Assembly: GCF_000430725.1 (NCBI RefSeq)
Contig: NZ_KE387204.1
Location: forward strand, 1-52,261
DNA length: 52,261 nucleotides
Direction of reading: 5' to 3'
From: Azohydromonas australica DSM 1124
GTDB lineage: Bacteria > Pseudomonadota > Gammaproteobacteria > Burkholderiales > Burkholderiaceae_C
Shown: one piece after another, positions 15,655 to 24,469 of the stretch
Position numbering within the stretch: the stretch's first letter is position 1
How the letters are laid out: each line of letters begins with the position of its first letter
Position numbers and translations under genes: made by a program
The notes under the pieces: generated by a model
What the model saw: only the letters and a program-made list of their open reading frames with translations
What the model was told of the DNA's origin: nothing
The model's database searches: none

Positions 15655-18209
15655 TGAACGTCTCCCGCATCCGTGCCCTGCGCGGCCCCAACCTCTGGAG
15701 CCGCCACACCGCCATCGAAGCCGTGGTGGCCTGCGAAGGCGCCGAGAACGCCATCGCCGACATGCCGGGCTTCGAGAACCGGCTGCGCCAGCGCTTCCCG
15801 GGCCTGGCGCCGCTGCACGGCGGCGCCTCCCTGGCGCACGTGCTCGAAGCCGCCACGCTGGGCCTGCAGGCCCAGGCCGGCTGCCCCGTCACCTTCAGCC
15901 GCTGCCAGCCCACGCTGGATGCCGGCGTGTACCAGGTGGTGGTGGAGTACACCGAGGAGCCCGTGGGCCGCATGGCCTTCGACACCGCGCGTGCCCTGGT
16001 GGCCGCGGCGCTGGCCGACGAGGCCTTCGACCTCGACGGCGCGCTGGCCGCGCTGCGCGAGAAGGACGAGGACGTGCGCATGGGCCCCAGCACCGGCTCC
16101 ATCGTGGCCGCGGCCATGGCGCGCGGCATTCCGTACCGGCGCCTGACCGAGGGCAGCCTGGTGCAGTTCGGCTGGGGCTCCAAGCAGCGCCGCATCTGGG
16201 CCGCCGAGGTCGACACCACCAGCGCCGTCTCCGAGTCCATCGCCCAGGACAAGGACCTCACCAAGAAACTGCTGGCCGCCGCCGGCGTGCCGGTGCCCAT
16301 TGGGCGCCCGGTGTCCAGCGTGGACGAGGCCTGGGCCGTCGCTAACGAGATCGGCCTGCCCGTGGTGCTCAAGCCGCAGGACGGCAACCAGGGCAAGGGC
16401 GTGACGGTGAACGTCGCCACGCGCGAGCACATGGAGATCGCCTACAGGGCCGCCGCCGAGATCGGCGAGGTGCTGGTCGAGAAGTACCTGCCCGGCTGCG
16501 ACTACCGGCTGCTGGTGGTGGGCAACCGCCTGGTGGCCGCGGCGCGGCGCGACCCGCCGCAGGTGGTGGGCGACGGGCGCCACACCGTGCGCGAGCTGGT
16601 GGAGCAGGTCAACGCCGACCCGCGCCGCGGCGACGGCCACGCCACCTCGCTGACCAAGATCCGGCTCGACGAGATCGCGCTGGCGCGGCTGGACCTGCAG
16701 GGGCTCACGCCCGAGTCCGTGCCCGACAAGGGCCGGCGCGTGACGCTGCGCAACAACGCCAACCTCTCCACCGGCGGCACCGCCACCGACGTGACCGACG
16801 ACGTGCACCCCGACGTGGCGGCGCGCGCCGTGGCGGCGGCGCAGATGATCGGGCTGCACATCTGCGGCGTGGACGTGGTGGCCGAAAGCGTGCTGCGCCC
16901 GCTGGAGGAGCAAAGCGGCGGCGTGGTGGAAGTCAACGCCGCGCCGGGCCTGCGCATGCACCTCTCGCCCTCCTTCGGCAAGGGCCGCAACGTGGGCGAG
17001 GCCATGGTCAGCCACCTCTACGCCCCGGGCGAGGATGGGCGCGTCCCGGTGGTGGCCGTCACCGGCACCAACGGCAAGACCACCGTCACGCGGCTGATCG
17101 CGCACCTGTTCGCTAGCGCCGGGCTGCGCGTGGGCATGACCAACACCGACGGCGTCTACGTCAACGGCCGCCAGACCGACAGCGGCGACTGCAGCGGCCC
17201 CAAGAGCGCGCGTAACGTGCTGCTGCACCCCGAGGTGGACGCGGCGGTGTTCGAGACCGCCCGCGGCGGCGTGCTGCGCGAGGGCCTGGGCTTCGACCGC
17301 TGCAGCGTGGCGGTGGTGACCAACATCGGCGCCGGCGACCACCTGGGGCTGAACTACATCACCACGGTGGACGACCTGGCCGTGCTCAAGCGCGTGATCG
17401 TGCACAACGTGGCCGAGAGCGGCTACGCGGTGCTCAACGCCGCCGACCCGATCGTGGCCGGCATGGCCGGCGTGTGCCCGGGCAAAGTGATCTTCTTCAC
17501 CGCCGACCGGCACCACCCGCTGATGGCCACGCACCGCGCGCAGGGCCAGCGCACGGTGTTCGTGGACGGCGACGCCGTGATCGCCGCCGAAGGCACCTGG
17601 CGCGAGAGCCTGCCGCTGCGCGACATCCCGCTCACGCGCGGCGGGAGCATCGGCTTCCAGGTGGAGAACGTGATGGCGGCCGTGGCCGCGGCCTGGGCCT
17701 CGGGGCTGAGCTGGGACGCGGTGCGCCGCGGGCTGGCGAGCTTCGTCAACGACGCGCACAACGCGCCGGGGCGCTTCAACGTCATGGACTACCGCGGCGC
17801 CACGCTGATCGCCGACTACGGCCACAACCCCGACGCGATGCGCGCGCTGGTGGCGGCCATCTCGACCATGCCGGCCCGCAAGCGCTCGGTGGTCATCAGC
17901 GGCGCGGGCGACCGGCGCGACGAGGACATCACCGAGCAGACGCAGATCCTGGGCGCGGCCTTCGACGAGGTGGTGCTGTACCAGGACGCGGCGCAGCGCG
18001 GACGCGCCGACGGCGAGGTGATCGGGCTGCTGCGCCAGGGCCTGCAGGGCGCCGCGCGCACGCGCCACGTGGAGGAGATCCGCGGCGAGTTCGTCGCCAT
18101 CGACGCCGCGCTGTCCCGCCTGGAGCCGGGCGACCTGTGCCTGATCCTCATCGACCAGGTGGAAGAGGCGCTGGAGCACCTGGCCCAGCGCATCGCCGAG
18201 GCCCGCTGA
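15654..18209 (+). CDS. cphA: Cyanophycin synthetase
   Basis: An 851-residue bifunctional ligase that makes cyanophycin, a poly-Asp backbone with Arg side chains and a cytosolic C/N reserve. It has the N-terminal domain (ALRGPNLWSRHTAIEA), the ATP-grasp domain (KDLTKKLLAAAGVPVPIGR, VLKPQDGNQGKGVTV, EVNAAPGLRMH) that adds Asp, and a Mur-ligase-like domain with an intact P-loop GTNGKTT at 471-477 (Lys475) that adds Arg. The C-terminal domain carries the ADYGHNPDAMRAL signature. Length is close to the usual 870-900 aa. The TGATG junction couples translation to the CphA2-like gene. No cyanophycinase gene is present in the window. Elsewhere in beta-proteobacteria, paired cphA/cphA' genes are known. 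Confidence 0.96.
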   Translation: MNVSRIRALRGPNLWSRHTAIEAVVACEGAENAIADMPGFENRLRQRFPGLAPLHGGASLAHVLEAATLGLQAQAGCPVTFSRCQPTLDAGVYQVVVEYTEEPVGRMAFDTARALVAAALADEAFDLDGALAALREKDEDVRMGPSTGSIVAAAMARGIPYRRLTEGSLVQFGWGSKQRRIWAAEVDTTSAVSESIAQDKDLTKKLLAAAGVPVPIGRPVSSVDEAWAVANEIGLPVVLKPQDGNQGKGVTVNVATREHMEIAYRAAAEIGEVLVEKYLPGCDYRLLVVGNRLVAAARRDPPQVVGDGRHTVRELVEQVNADPRRGDGHATSLTKIRLDEIALARLDLQGLTPESVPDKGRRVTLRNNANLSTGGTATDVTDDVHPDVAARAVAAAQMIGLHICGVDVVAESVLRPLEEQSGGVVEVNAAPGLRMHLSPSFGKGRNVGEAMVSHLYAPGEDGRVPVVAVTGTNGKTTVTRLIAHLFASAGLRVGMTNTDGVYVNGRQTDSGDCSGPKSARNVLLHPEVDAAVFETARGGVLREGLGFDRCSVAVVTNIGAGDHLGLNYITTVDDLAVLKRVIVHNVAESGYAVLNAADPIVAGMAGVCPGKVIFFTADRHHPLMATHRAQGQRTVFVDGDAVIAAEGTWRESLPLRDIPLTRGGSIGFQVENVMAAVAAAWASGLSWDAVRRGLASFVNDAHNAPGRFNVMDYRGATLIADYGHNPDAMRALVAAISTMPARKRSVVISGAGDRRDEDITEQTQILGAAFDEVVLYQDAAQRGRADGEVIGLLRQGLQGAARTRHVEEIRGEFVAIDAALSRLEPGDLCLILIDQVEEALEHLAQRIAEAR

Positions 18210-18255
18210 AGCACCGACCGGCAAGAGCAGCGCGCAACCAGCCAGGACGCCGGCG

Positions 18256-18873
18256 ATGGACCCTGCCACCGCCACGCCACAGGACCTGACGCAGCTCGCG
18301 GCGCTGGCCGCGGCGCTGGGCTGGGCCAGCGGGATGCGCCTCTACGCCGCGGTGTTCCTCACCGGGCTGGCGGGCTGGCTGCAGTGGGTGACATTGCCGG
18401 CGGGACTGCAGGTGCTGGAGAACCCGCTGGTGCTGGGCGCGGCGGGCGTGATGCTGGTGGTGGAGTTCATCGCCGACAAGGTGCCGGCGGTGGATTCGCT
18501 GTGGGACGCGGTGCACACCGCGATCCGCATTCCCGCCGGTGCGGCGCTGGCCGTGGCGGCGCTCTCGGGCTCCTTCGGCGGCGACGCGCTGGCCTGGGGG
18601 ACCGTCACCGCGCTGCTGGGCGGCACGCTGGCAGCGACGGCGCATGCGGGCAAGGCCAGCACGCGCGCGGCGGTCAACACCTTGCCGGAGCCCTTCACCA
18701 ACCTGGCCCTGTCCCTGGTCGGCGACGCCGCCGTGCCGGGGCTGCTGTGGCTGTCGTGGACGCACCCCATCGCCTTCTTCGCGGTGCTGATCGTGGCCGT
18801 CGCGTTGGCGCTGGCCCTGAGCTTCACGCTGTGGCGCTTCGTGCGCCGGCGGCTGGCGCGCCTGGCGCGGTAG
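18256..18873 (+). CDS. DUF4126 family membrane protein
   Basis: A 205-residue integral membrane protein. LGWASGMRLYAAVFLTGLAG near the N-terminus and AATAHAGKASTRAAVNTLPEPFTNLALSLVGD in the middle are typical of DUF4126. There are about five hydrophobic segments and a basic C-terminus (RRRLARLAR). Function is unknown. It starts 46 nt after cphA on the same strand, so read-through co-expression is possible although the family is not specific to cyanophycin. Confidence 0.85.
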   Translation: MDPATATPQDLTQLAALAAALGWASGMRLYAAVFLTGLAGWLQWVTLPAGLQVLENPLVLGAAGVMLVVEFIADKVPAVDSLWDAVHTAIRIPAGAALAVAALSGSFGGDALAWGTVTALLGGTLAATAHAGKASTRAAVNTLPEPFTNLALSLVGDAAVPGLLWLSWTHPIAFFAVLIVAVALALALSFTLWRFVRRRLARLAR

Positions 18874-18947
18874 CGCCGCAACGGACAGTCGGGGGATCGA
18901 AGTATCGGCACGGGCAGGTCGGTCCGCCAACCGGCTCCGGGCCCCGA

Positions 18948-19667
18948 TCACCCGCCCACCAGCCGCGCCGCCAGCGGCATCAACAAGGCTGCCAGCAGCA
19001 CTTGCAGGCCCAACGCCATGCCGGCGTAGGCGCCGGCGTCCGGGTGCACCTGCAGCGCGCGCGCCGCGCCGATGCCGTGCGCGGCGGTGCCCAGCGCAAA
19101 GCCGCGCACGGCCCAGTCGCGCACGCCCAGGGCATCGAACAGGTACTTGGCCGACAGCGCGCCCACCATGCCGGTGAGCACCGCGAACAGCGCCGCCAGC
19201 GCCGGGATGCCATTGAGCCGCTCGGCGATGCCCATGGCCACCGGCGCGGTCACGGACTTGGGCGCCAGCGAGCGCAGCACGTCCGCCGGCAGCCCCAGCG
19301 CCCAGCCCAGCGCCAGCGCGCTCAGGGCTGCCGCCGCGCCGCCGGCCAGCGCCGCCACCACCAGCGCCACGCCGCGGCGGCGCAGCGCCTCGCGCCGCTG
19401 CCACAGCGGCCAGCCCAACGCCACCACCGCCGGCCCCAGCAGCGCATGCACGAACTGCGCGCCGGCGAAATAGGTCGGATAGGGCGTGCGCGTGAGCAGC
19501 AGCAGCGCGCCCAGCATCAGCACCGACCACAGCACCGGGTTGGCCCAGGGCGCATGGCCAAGCCGCGCGTACAGCGCCTGCGCGCTCACGTAGGTCACCA
19601 GCGTGGCCGTGAGCCCGAACAGGGGCGTGGAGGCCATGTAGACCCAGAGCTGGACGAAATCAGCCAT
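18948..19667 (-). CDS. lrgB: LrgB family protein
   Basis: A 239-residue multi-helix membrane protein of the LrgB/YohK/CidB family, proposed partners of holin-like LrgA proteins in controlling murein hydrolase activity or transporting small metabolites. Typical features are TPYPTYFAGAQFVHALLGPAVVALGWPLW and LRSLAPKSVTAPVAMGIAE, and a C-terminal GTAAHGIGAARAL motif. Its start lies inside lrgA (8-bp overlap, 19660-19667), so the two are translationally coupled. It is the last gene of the GDPD-lrgA-lrgB operon. Confidence 0.93.
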   Translation of the reverse strand: MADFVQLWVYMASTPLFGLTATLVTYVSAQALYARLGHAPWANPVLWSVLMLGALLLLTRTPYPTYFAGAQFVHALLGPAVVALGWPLWQRREALRRRGVALVVAALAGGAAAALSALALGWALGLPADVLRSLAPKSVTAPVAMGIAERLNGIPALAALFAVLTGMVGALSAKYLFDALGVRDWAVRGFALGTAAHGIGAARALQVHPDAGAYAGMALGLQVLLAALLMPLAARLVGG

Positions 19668-20049
19668 GCGTGTCCCCTTCCCCGGCGTCGCCGCCGGCAG
19701 GCGTTTCGGGCGAGCGCGCCAGCAGCGCGCGCAGCACCAGTGCCGTCATTGCCATGCCGATCCAGGTGGACAGCACGATGGCCACCAGCAGCTTGAGCCC
19801 GTACTGCGACAGCACCGCCAAGTGCGTGATGACGCCCACGCCCACCGGCACGAACAGCAGCGACAGGTGCGTCAGCAGCGCATCGGCCGCCGCGGCCACC
19901 GGCGCGCGCAGCGCCGGCACGCGCAGCGCCGCCAGCAGCAGCACCAATCCCAGCACCGGGCCCGGCAGGGGCAGGCCGAAGCCGCGCGCCAGGGCTTCGC
20001 CCAGGGCCTGCAGCAGCAGCAGGAAGGCCAGTCCGCGCAAGGCTTCCAT
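19660..20049 (-). CDS. lrgA: CidA/LrgA family holin-like protein
   Basis: A 129-residue membrane protein with four helices. LPLPGPVLGLVLLL and LLTHLSLLFVPVGVGVITHL are the family's conserved core. The C-terminal tail (ARSPETPAGGDAGEGDTHG) is hydrophilic and acidic. CidA/LrgA proteins oligomerise in the membrane like holins. It starts 5 nt after the stop of the phosphodiesterase gene and overlaps lrgB, so all three genes form one operon. Confidence 0.9.
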   Translation of the reverse strand: MEALRGLAFLLLLQALGEALARGFGLPLPGPVLGLVLLLAALRVPALRAPVAAAADALLTHLSLLFVPVGVGVITHLAVLSQYGLKLLVAIVLSTWIGMAMTALVLRALLARSPETPAGGDAGEGDTHG

Positions 20050-20054
20050 CGCGC

Positions 20055-21092
20055 TCAGCCCCGCCGCGCGGCGCGCGCCGCGACGGCCCGCCGGCCCTGC
20101 GCCGGGTGGTCGGTGAACAAGCCGTCCAGCCCAGCGTCCAGGAAGACCTCCAGGCAGCCGGCGAGGTCGCCATGCGCGGCGGGGTCCGTGCCACGGCGGA
20201 AGTCGGCCGGCAGGAAGCGGTTCTCGGCCCTGAAGGTCCAGGCGTGCACCGCCAACCCCGCCTCGTGCGCCTGCGCCACCAGCGGCGTGGGCGCGCCGAG
20301 CCGGCCGTCCGGGCGGCGCGGGATCACCAGGTCGGCGTGCACACCCAGCGCCTGGACGTGGCCGGCCAGCGCCTTCAGGCTGGCGGGCGTGAGCAGGTCG
20401 GCGTAGCGGCGGGGGTCGCCGGCGGCGCTGAAATCCCAGGGCTGGCCCTCGTCCTCGACGAGCTGCACCAGCGGCAGTTCCGTGAGTTCGCGCAGCAGGC
20501 GCAGGTTGCCCACCTCGAAGGACTGGATGAAGACCGGGGGCCGCGGCCCCTGCCCGCCGTGGCGGTGCAGCGCCTGCACCAGCGGCGGCTCCAGCGGCAG
20601 GCCGAGCTTGCGGAAGTGGCTCGGGTGCTTGATCTCGGGATAGACGCCCACGGGCCGCCCGGGCCGCCGCGCGTTGGCCTCGTCGAGCAGCGCCAGGATC
20701 TCGTCGAAGGTCGGCACGGTGAAGCGGTCGTCGAAGGCGGTGCCGCGCAGCGCGGGCAGGCGCTCGCGTGCGCGCAGCGTGCGCAGCTCGGCCAGGGTGA
20801 AGTCCTCGGTGAACCAGCCGATGCGCGCATGGCCGTCGATGGATTTCTTGCAGCAGCGCGAGGCGAACTCGGCACGTTCAGCCACGTCGGTGGTGGCTTC
20901 GAGCAGCGAGCCGTCGGCATCGAGCAGCGCCAGGGCGTTCTCGTGCCGCGCCACCAGCACGCCGTCGCGGGTGCTGACCAGGTCAGGCTCGATGAAATCG
21001 GCGCCCTGCTCGATGGCGAGCGCATAGCTCTCCAGGGTGTGCTCGGGCCTGCAACCGCTGGCCCCGCGATGGGCGATGACGAGGGGATTCAT
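20055..21092 (-). CDS. glpQ: Glycerophosphodiester phosphodiesterase
   Basis: A 345-residue GDPD that hydrolyses glycerophosphodiesters to glycerol-3-phosphate and an alcohol. Catalytic and metal-binding positions are visible: HRG at 8-10, Glu35 and Asp37 (IEPDLV), His50 (ARHE), then YPEIKHP and WTFRAEN further on. Length and the KKSIDG...FTLAELRTLRA insert match GlpQ rather than the shorter UgpQ, yet there is no signal peptide from ATG 21092, so the enzyme is probably cytosolic. In-frame codons upstream do not encode a convincing signal peptide. The gene heads an operon with lrgA and lrgB. Confidence 0.9.
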   Translation of the reverse strand: MNPLVIAHRGASGCRPEHTLESYALAIEQGADFIEPDLVSTRDGVLVARHENALALLDADGSLLEATTDVAERAEFASRCCKKSIDGHARIGWFTEDFTLAELRTLRARERLPALRGTAFDDRFTVPTFDEILALLDEANARRPGRPVGVYPEIKHPSHFRKLGLPLEPPLVQALHRHGGQGPRPPVFIQSFEVGNLRLLRELTELPLVQLVEDEGQPWDFSAAGDPRRYADLLTPASLKALAGHVQALGVHADLVIPRRPDGRLGAPTPLVAQAHEAGLAVHAWTFRAENRFLPADFRRGTDPAAHGDLAGCLEVFLDAGLDGLFTDHPAQGRRAVAARAARRG

Positions 21093-21349
21093 GGCTGCAG
21101 CATCGCACGCCGGGCCCCCTGTTCGCAGGGCCGCTGCCGGCCACCGCGGACGGGCCAAAAGCCCAGCGCCCAGAAGGCCAAATCGCGAAATTCCCCCCTC
21201 GGCAAAGCCTGTTCCCGGTACTCCGTCGCAGCCTGCGGCAAACCCTCGTTGGTACGTTCCCACACGAAAGATGGGACAACCCGAATGGGCGTGGAATTGG
21301 TTACGGTTCGCAGTATCGTGAACGCCAACCTCATTGAAGTTGAGCTGCC

Positions 21350-24300
21350 TTGAAGCCCTTCCTCTCCTGGCGAAAGCTCGGCCGCCTCGTGGTGCCGGGC
21401 GTGGGGATCGCGGCCGTTGCGGCGGCCGCGTACGCGGTTGTCGAGGAAGTTCGCAGCTCCCGATGGCAGGCGCGACAGCTCAGCCAAGTCAGCAGCGAGT
21501 TGAGTTTCGAGCTGCAGCCCGGCGCCACCGACCAGGTGCGCTATCCCGGTGAGGGTCCTTATGACCTGCGCCTGGGCTACACGCAGCTGCCCCTCTTCAT
21601 CGATCGGCTGCAGCGGCAGGGTTACGCGGTGCAGGCCCAGGCGCGCATGTCGCCGCGCATGGTGGAGCTGGCCGACCACGGGCTGTTTCCCGCCTATCAC
21701 GAGAAGAACCAGGGCGGGCTGGAGCTGCTGGACTGCCGCTCGCAGCCCATGTTCGCCACGCGTTATCCGCAGCGCGCGTACGACGGCTTCGACGCGGTGC
21801 CGCCGCTGCTGGTGCAGGCGCTGCTGTTCATCGAGAACCGCGAGCTGCTCGATGCCGAAGCCCCGCAGCGCAATCCGGCCGTGGAGTGGGACCGGCTGGG
21901 CAAGGCGGCACTGAGCCTGGGGCTACGGCTGGTGGGCGATTCGGGCCGCTCGCCCGGCGGCAGCACGCTGGCCACGCAGATCGAGAAGTACCGCCATTCG
22001 CCCGAAGGCCGCACCGACGGCGTGAAGGACAAGCTGCGCCAGATGGCCTCGGCCTCGCTGCGCGCCTACATCGACGGGCCCGACACGCTGGCGCGGCGCA
22101 AGCAGATCGTGGCCGACTACATCAACACCGTGCCGCTGGCGGCCCGGCCCGGCTTCGGCGAGGTCAACGGCCTGGGCGACGGGTTGTGGGTCTGGTACGG
22201 GCGCGATTTCGACGAGGTCAACCGCCTGCTCACCGACACCGGCGAAGACCCACGCCCGGAGATGCTGGCGCAGCAGGCCCTGGCCTTCAAGCAGGCGCTG
22301 TCGCTGATGATTTCGCAGCGCCGCCCCTCGCATTACCTCATCGAGACCGACTCCGGCCTGGAGGACCTGACCAACAGCTACCTGCGCCTGCTGGGCGATG
22401 CCGGGCTCATCAGCCCCGCGCTGCGAGACGCGGCGCTGCCGCTGGCGCTCACGCTGCAGTCGCAGGCCGTGCCCAGGGCGGCGCAGCAAAGCTTCGTGGA
22501 CCGCAAGGCTGCCACGGCCGTGCGCACGCGGCTGTCGGCGATGCTGGACGTGCCCCGCGCCTACGACCTCGACCGCATCGACCTGCGCGCCCGCGCGACG
22601 CTGGACACGCCGGTGCAGCGCACGGCCACCGAGCTGCTGCGCGGCCTGCGCACCCCCGAAGGCGCACAGGCCGCAGGGCTGTACGGCTTCAGGCTGCTGA
22701 GCCCGGGCGACGACCCGAGCAAGCTGGTGTTCAGCTTCACGCTCTTCGAGCGCGGCGAGGGCGTGAACCGGCTGCGCGTGCAGACCGACAACTGGGACCA
22801 GCCCTTCGACATCAACGAGGGCGCACGGCTGGACCTGGGCTCCACGTCCAAGCTGCGCACGCTGGTGACGTACCTGGAGCTCGTGGCCGAGCTGCACGAG
22901 CGCTGGAGCAAGCTCGACGGCATCGCGCTGGCCGCGCTGGAGCTGCACGAGCGCGACCACATCGGCCGCTGGGCGCGCGACTACCTGCTGCGCGCGAGCG
23001 ACCGCGGCCTGCAGCCCATGCTCGACGCGGCCATGCAGCGCAAGTACTCCGCCGGCCCGGGCGAAGGCTTCTTCACCGGCGGCGGGCTGCACTTCTTCGC
23101 TAACTTCGAGCCCGAGGACAACGGCAAGATCATGCCCGTGGCCGAGGCGCTGCGGCACTCGGTGAACCTGCCCTTCATCCGGCTCATGCGCGACGTGGTG
23201 TGGCACGTCATGTACAACCTGCCCAGCGCTGACCCGACGCTGTTCAACGACCCGGACAACCCGCAGAGGCGCGAGTACCTCATGCGCTTCGCGGACAAGG
23301 AAGGCCAGGCGTACCTGCTGCGCTTCTGGCGCAAGTACCAGGGCAAGGACCGGACGCAGGTGCGCGAGACGCTGCTGCAGGGCGTGCGCGAGACGCCGCC
23401 CAAGCTCGCCGCGGTCTTCCGCACCATCGAGCCCCGGGCCGGCATGCAGGATTTGAGCGACTTCCTGCTGCAGCAGCTGCAAGAGGAGATGCCCGACTAC
23501 ACCGACAAGGAGTTGCGCAAGCTCTACGACACCTACGACCCGCAGCGCATGTCGCTGGCAGACCGGGGCTACGTGGCGGGCGTGCACCCGCTGGAGCTGT
23601 GGCTGGTCGGGTGGTTGCACGATCATCCCAACGGCACCTTCACCGAGGCCGCGCAGGCCAGCGCCAAGGAGCGCCAGGACGTCTACGCCTGGCTGTTCAA
23701 GACCAAGTACAAGGGCGCGCAGGATGTACGCATCCGCAACCTGCTGGAGATCGAGGCCTTCATCGAGATCCACCGCCGCTGGAAGCGCCTGGGCTACCCC
23801 TTCGAGTCGCTCACGCCCTCCTACGCATCGGCGCTGGGCGCTTCGGGCGACCGTCCCGCGGCGCTGGCGGAGTTCATGGGCATCCTGGCCAACGACGGCG
23901 TGCGCCAGAGCGCCGCGCGCATCGACGAGCTGCACTTCGCCGAGAACACGCCCTACGAGACGCGCCTGGCGCTGCGCGGCAATCCGCCTGAGCGCGTGCT
24001 GCCGCCGGAAGTCGCCGCCACGGCGCGGCGCGCCGCCTTCGACGTGGTGGCCAACGGCACCGCGCGGCGCCTGAAGGACGTGCTCAAGCTGCACGACGGC
24101 ACCATCGTGCCCATCGGCGGCAAGACCGGCACCGGCGACCACCGCAAGGACAGCTTCGGCCGCCACGGGCAGCTGCTGTCCTCGCGCGTGATCAGCCGCT
24201 CGGCCACCTTCATGTTCGTCATCGGCGACCGCTACTTCGGCACCATGATGGCCTACGTGCAGGAGCCCTACGCCGCCAACTACAAGTTCACCAGCGCGTT

Positions 24301-24469
24301 GCCCTCGCAACTGATGAAGTCACTCGTGCCGGCGCTGGTGCCGTTGATGGAAAAGGGCTCGTGCCCGGCGCCCAAGGCCGAGGCGGCGCCGGCGCCCGTG
24401 CCCGCCAGCAGCGACGTGCTGCAAAGCGTGCAGGTGCGCGCCGACGTTCAGCAGCAGGCCACGCGCTGA
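21350..24469 (+). CDS. Large transglycosylase/transpeptidase-type (class A PBP-like) protein
   Basis: A 1039-residue, single-pass inner-membrane protein (helix ~13-31) facing the periplasm. The GT51 region has IENR at 161-164 (catalytic Glu162), GGSTLATQ at 203-210 and RRKQIVADYIN near 249-259. In the third motif, where PBPs have KxxE, this protein reads KDKLRQ, so the expected Glu is Gln231. The penicillin-binding domain shows SxxK (STSK, Ser498-Lys501), SxN (SVN 604-606) and KTGTG (925-929). About 320 residues separate SxN from KTG, longer than in ordinary class A PBPs. TTG 21350 is the only start that keeps the positive N-terminal segment; an in-frame stop lies 9 nt upstream. The 3' end overlaps the convergent PEP-CTERM gene by 22 bp. 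The 257-bp region ahead of it also serves the divergent phosphodiesterase gene. Confidence 0.85.
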   Translation: MKPFLSWRKLGRLVVPGVGIAAVAAAAYAVVEEVRSSRWQARQLSQVSSELSFELQPGATDQVRYPGEGPYDLRLGYTQLPLFIDRLQRQGYAVQAQARMSPRMVELADHGLFPAYHEKNQGGLELLDCRSQPMFATRYPQRAYDGFDAVPPLLVQALLFIENRELLDAEAPQRNPAVEWDRLGKAALSLGLRLVGDSGRSPGGSTLATQIEKYRHSPEGRTDGVKDKLRQMASASLRAYIDGPDTLARRKQIVADYINTVPLAARPGFGEVNGLGDGLWVWYGRDFDEVNRLLTDTGEDPRPEMLAQQALAFKQALSLMISQRRPSHYLIETDSGLEDLTNSYLRLLGDAGLISPALRDAALPLALTLQSQAVPRAAQQSFVDRKAATAVRTRLSAMLDVPRAYDLDRIDLRARATLDTPVQRTATELLRGLRTPEGAQAAGLYGFRLLSPGDDPSKLVFSFTLFERGEGVNRLRVQTDNWDQPFDINEGARLDLGSTSKLRTLVTYLELVAELHERWSKLDGIALAALELHERDHIGRWARDYLLRASDRGLQPMLDAAMQRKYSAGPGEGFFTGGGLHFFANFEPEDNGKIMPVAEALRHSVNLPFIRLMRDVVWHVMYNLPSADPTLFNDPDNPQRREYLMRFADKEGQAYLLRFWRKYQGKDRTQVRETLLQGVRETPPKLAAVFRTIEPRAGMQDLSDFLLQQLQEEMPDYTDKELRKLYDTYDPQRMSLADRGYVAGVHPLELWLVGWLHDHPNGTFTEAAQASAKERQDVYAWLFKTKYKGAQDVRIRNLLEIEAFIEIHRRWKRLGYPFESLTPSYASALGASGDRPAALAEFMGILANDGVRQSAARIDELHFAENTPYETRLALRGNPPERVLPPEVAATARRAAFDVVANGTARRLKDVLKLHDGTIVPIGGKTGTGDHRKDSFGRHGQLLSSRVISRSATFMFVIGDRYFGTMMAYVQEPYAANYKFTSALPSQLMKSLVPALVPLMEKGSCPAPKAEAAPAPVPASSDVLQSVQVRADVQQQATR

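Noticed and set aside
15381..18275. Very long antisense open frame opposite cphA (and similar ones opposite fumC, the transglycosylase and the Hsp70 genes)
   Set aside because: The translation is His/Arg/Val/Gly/Gln-rich with no domain motif and no ribosome site. Strong GC3 bias removes stop codons from other frames, so such frames are expected shadows of the real genes.
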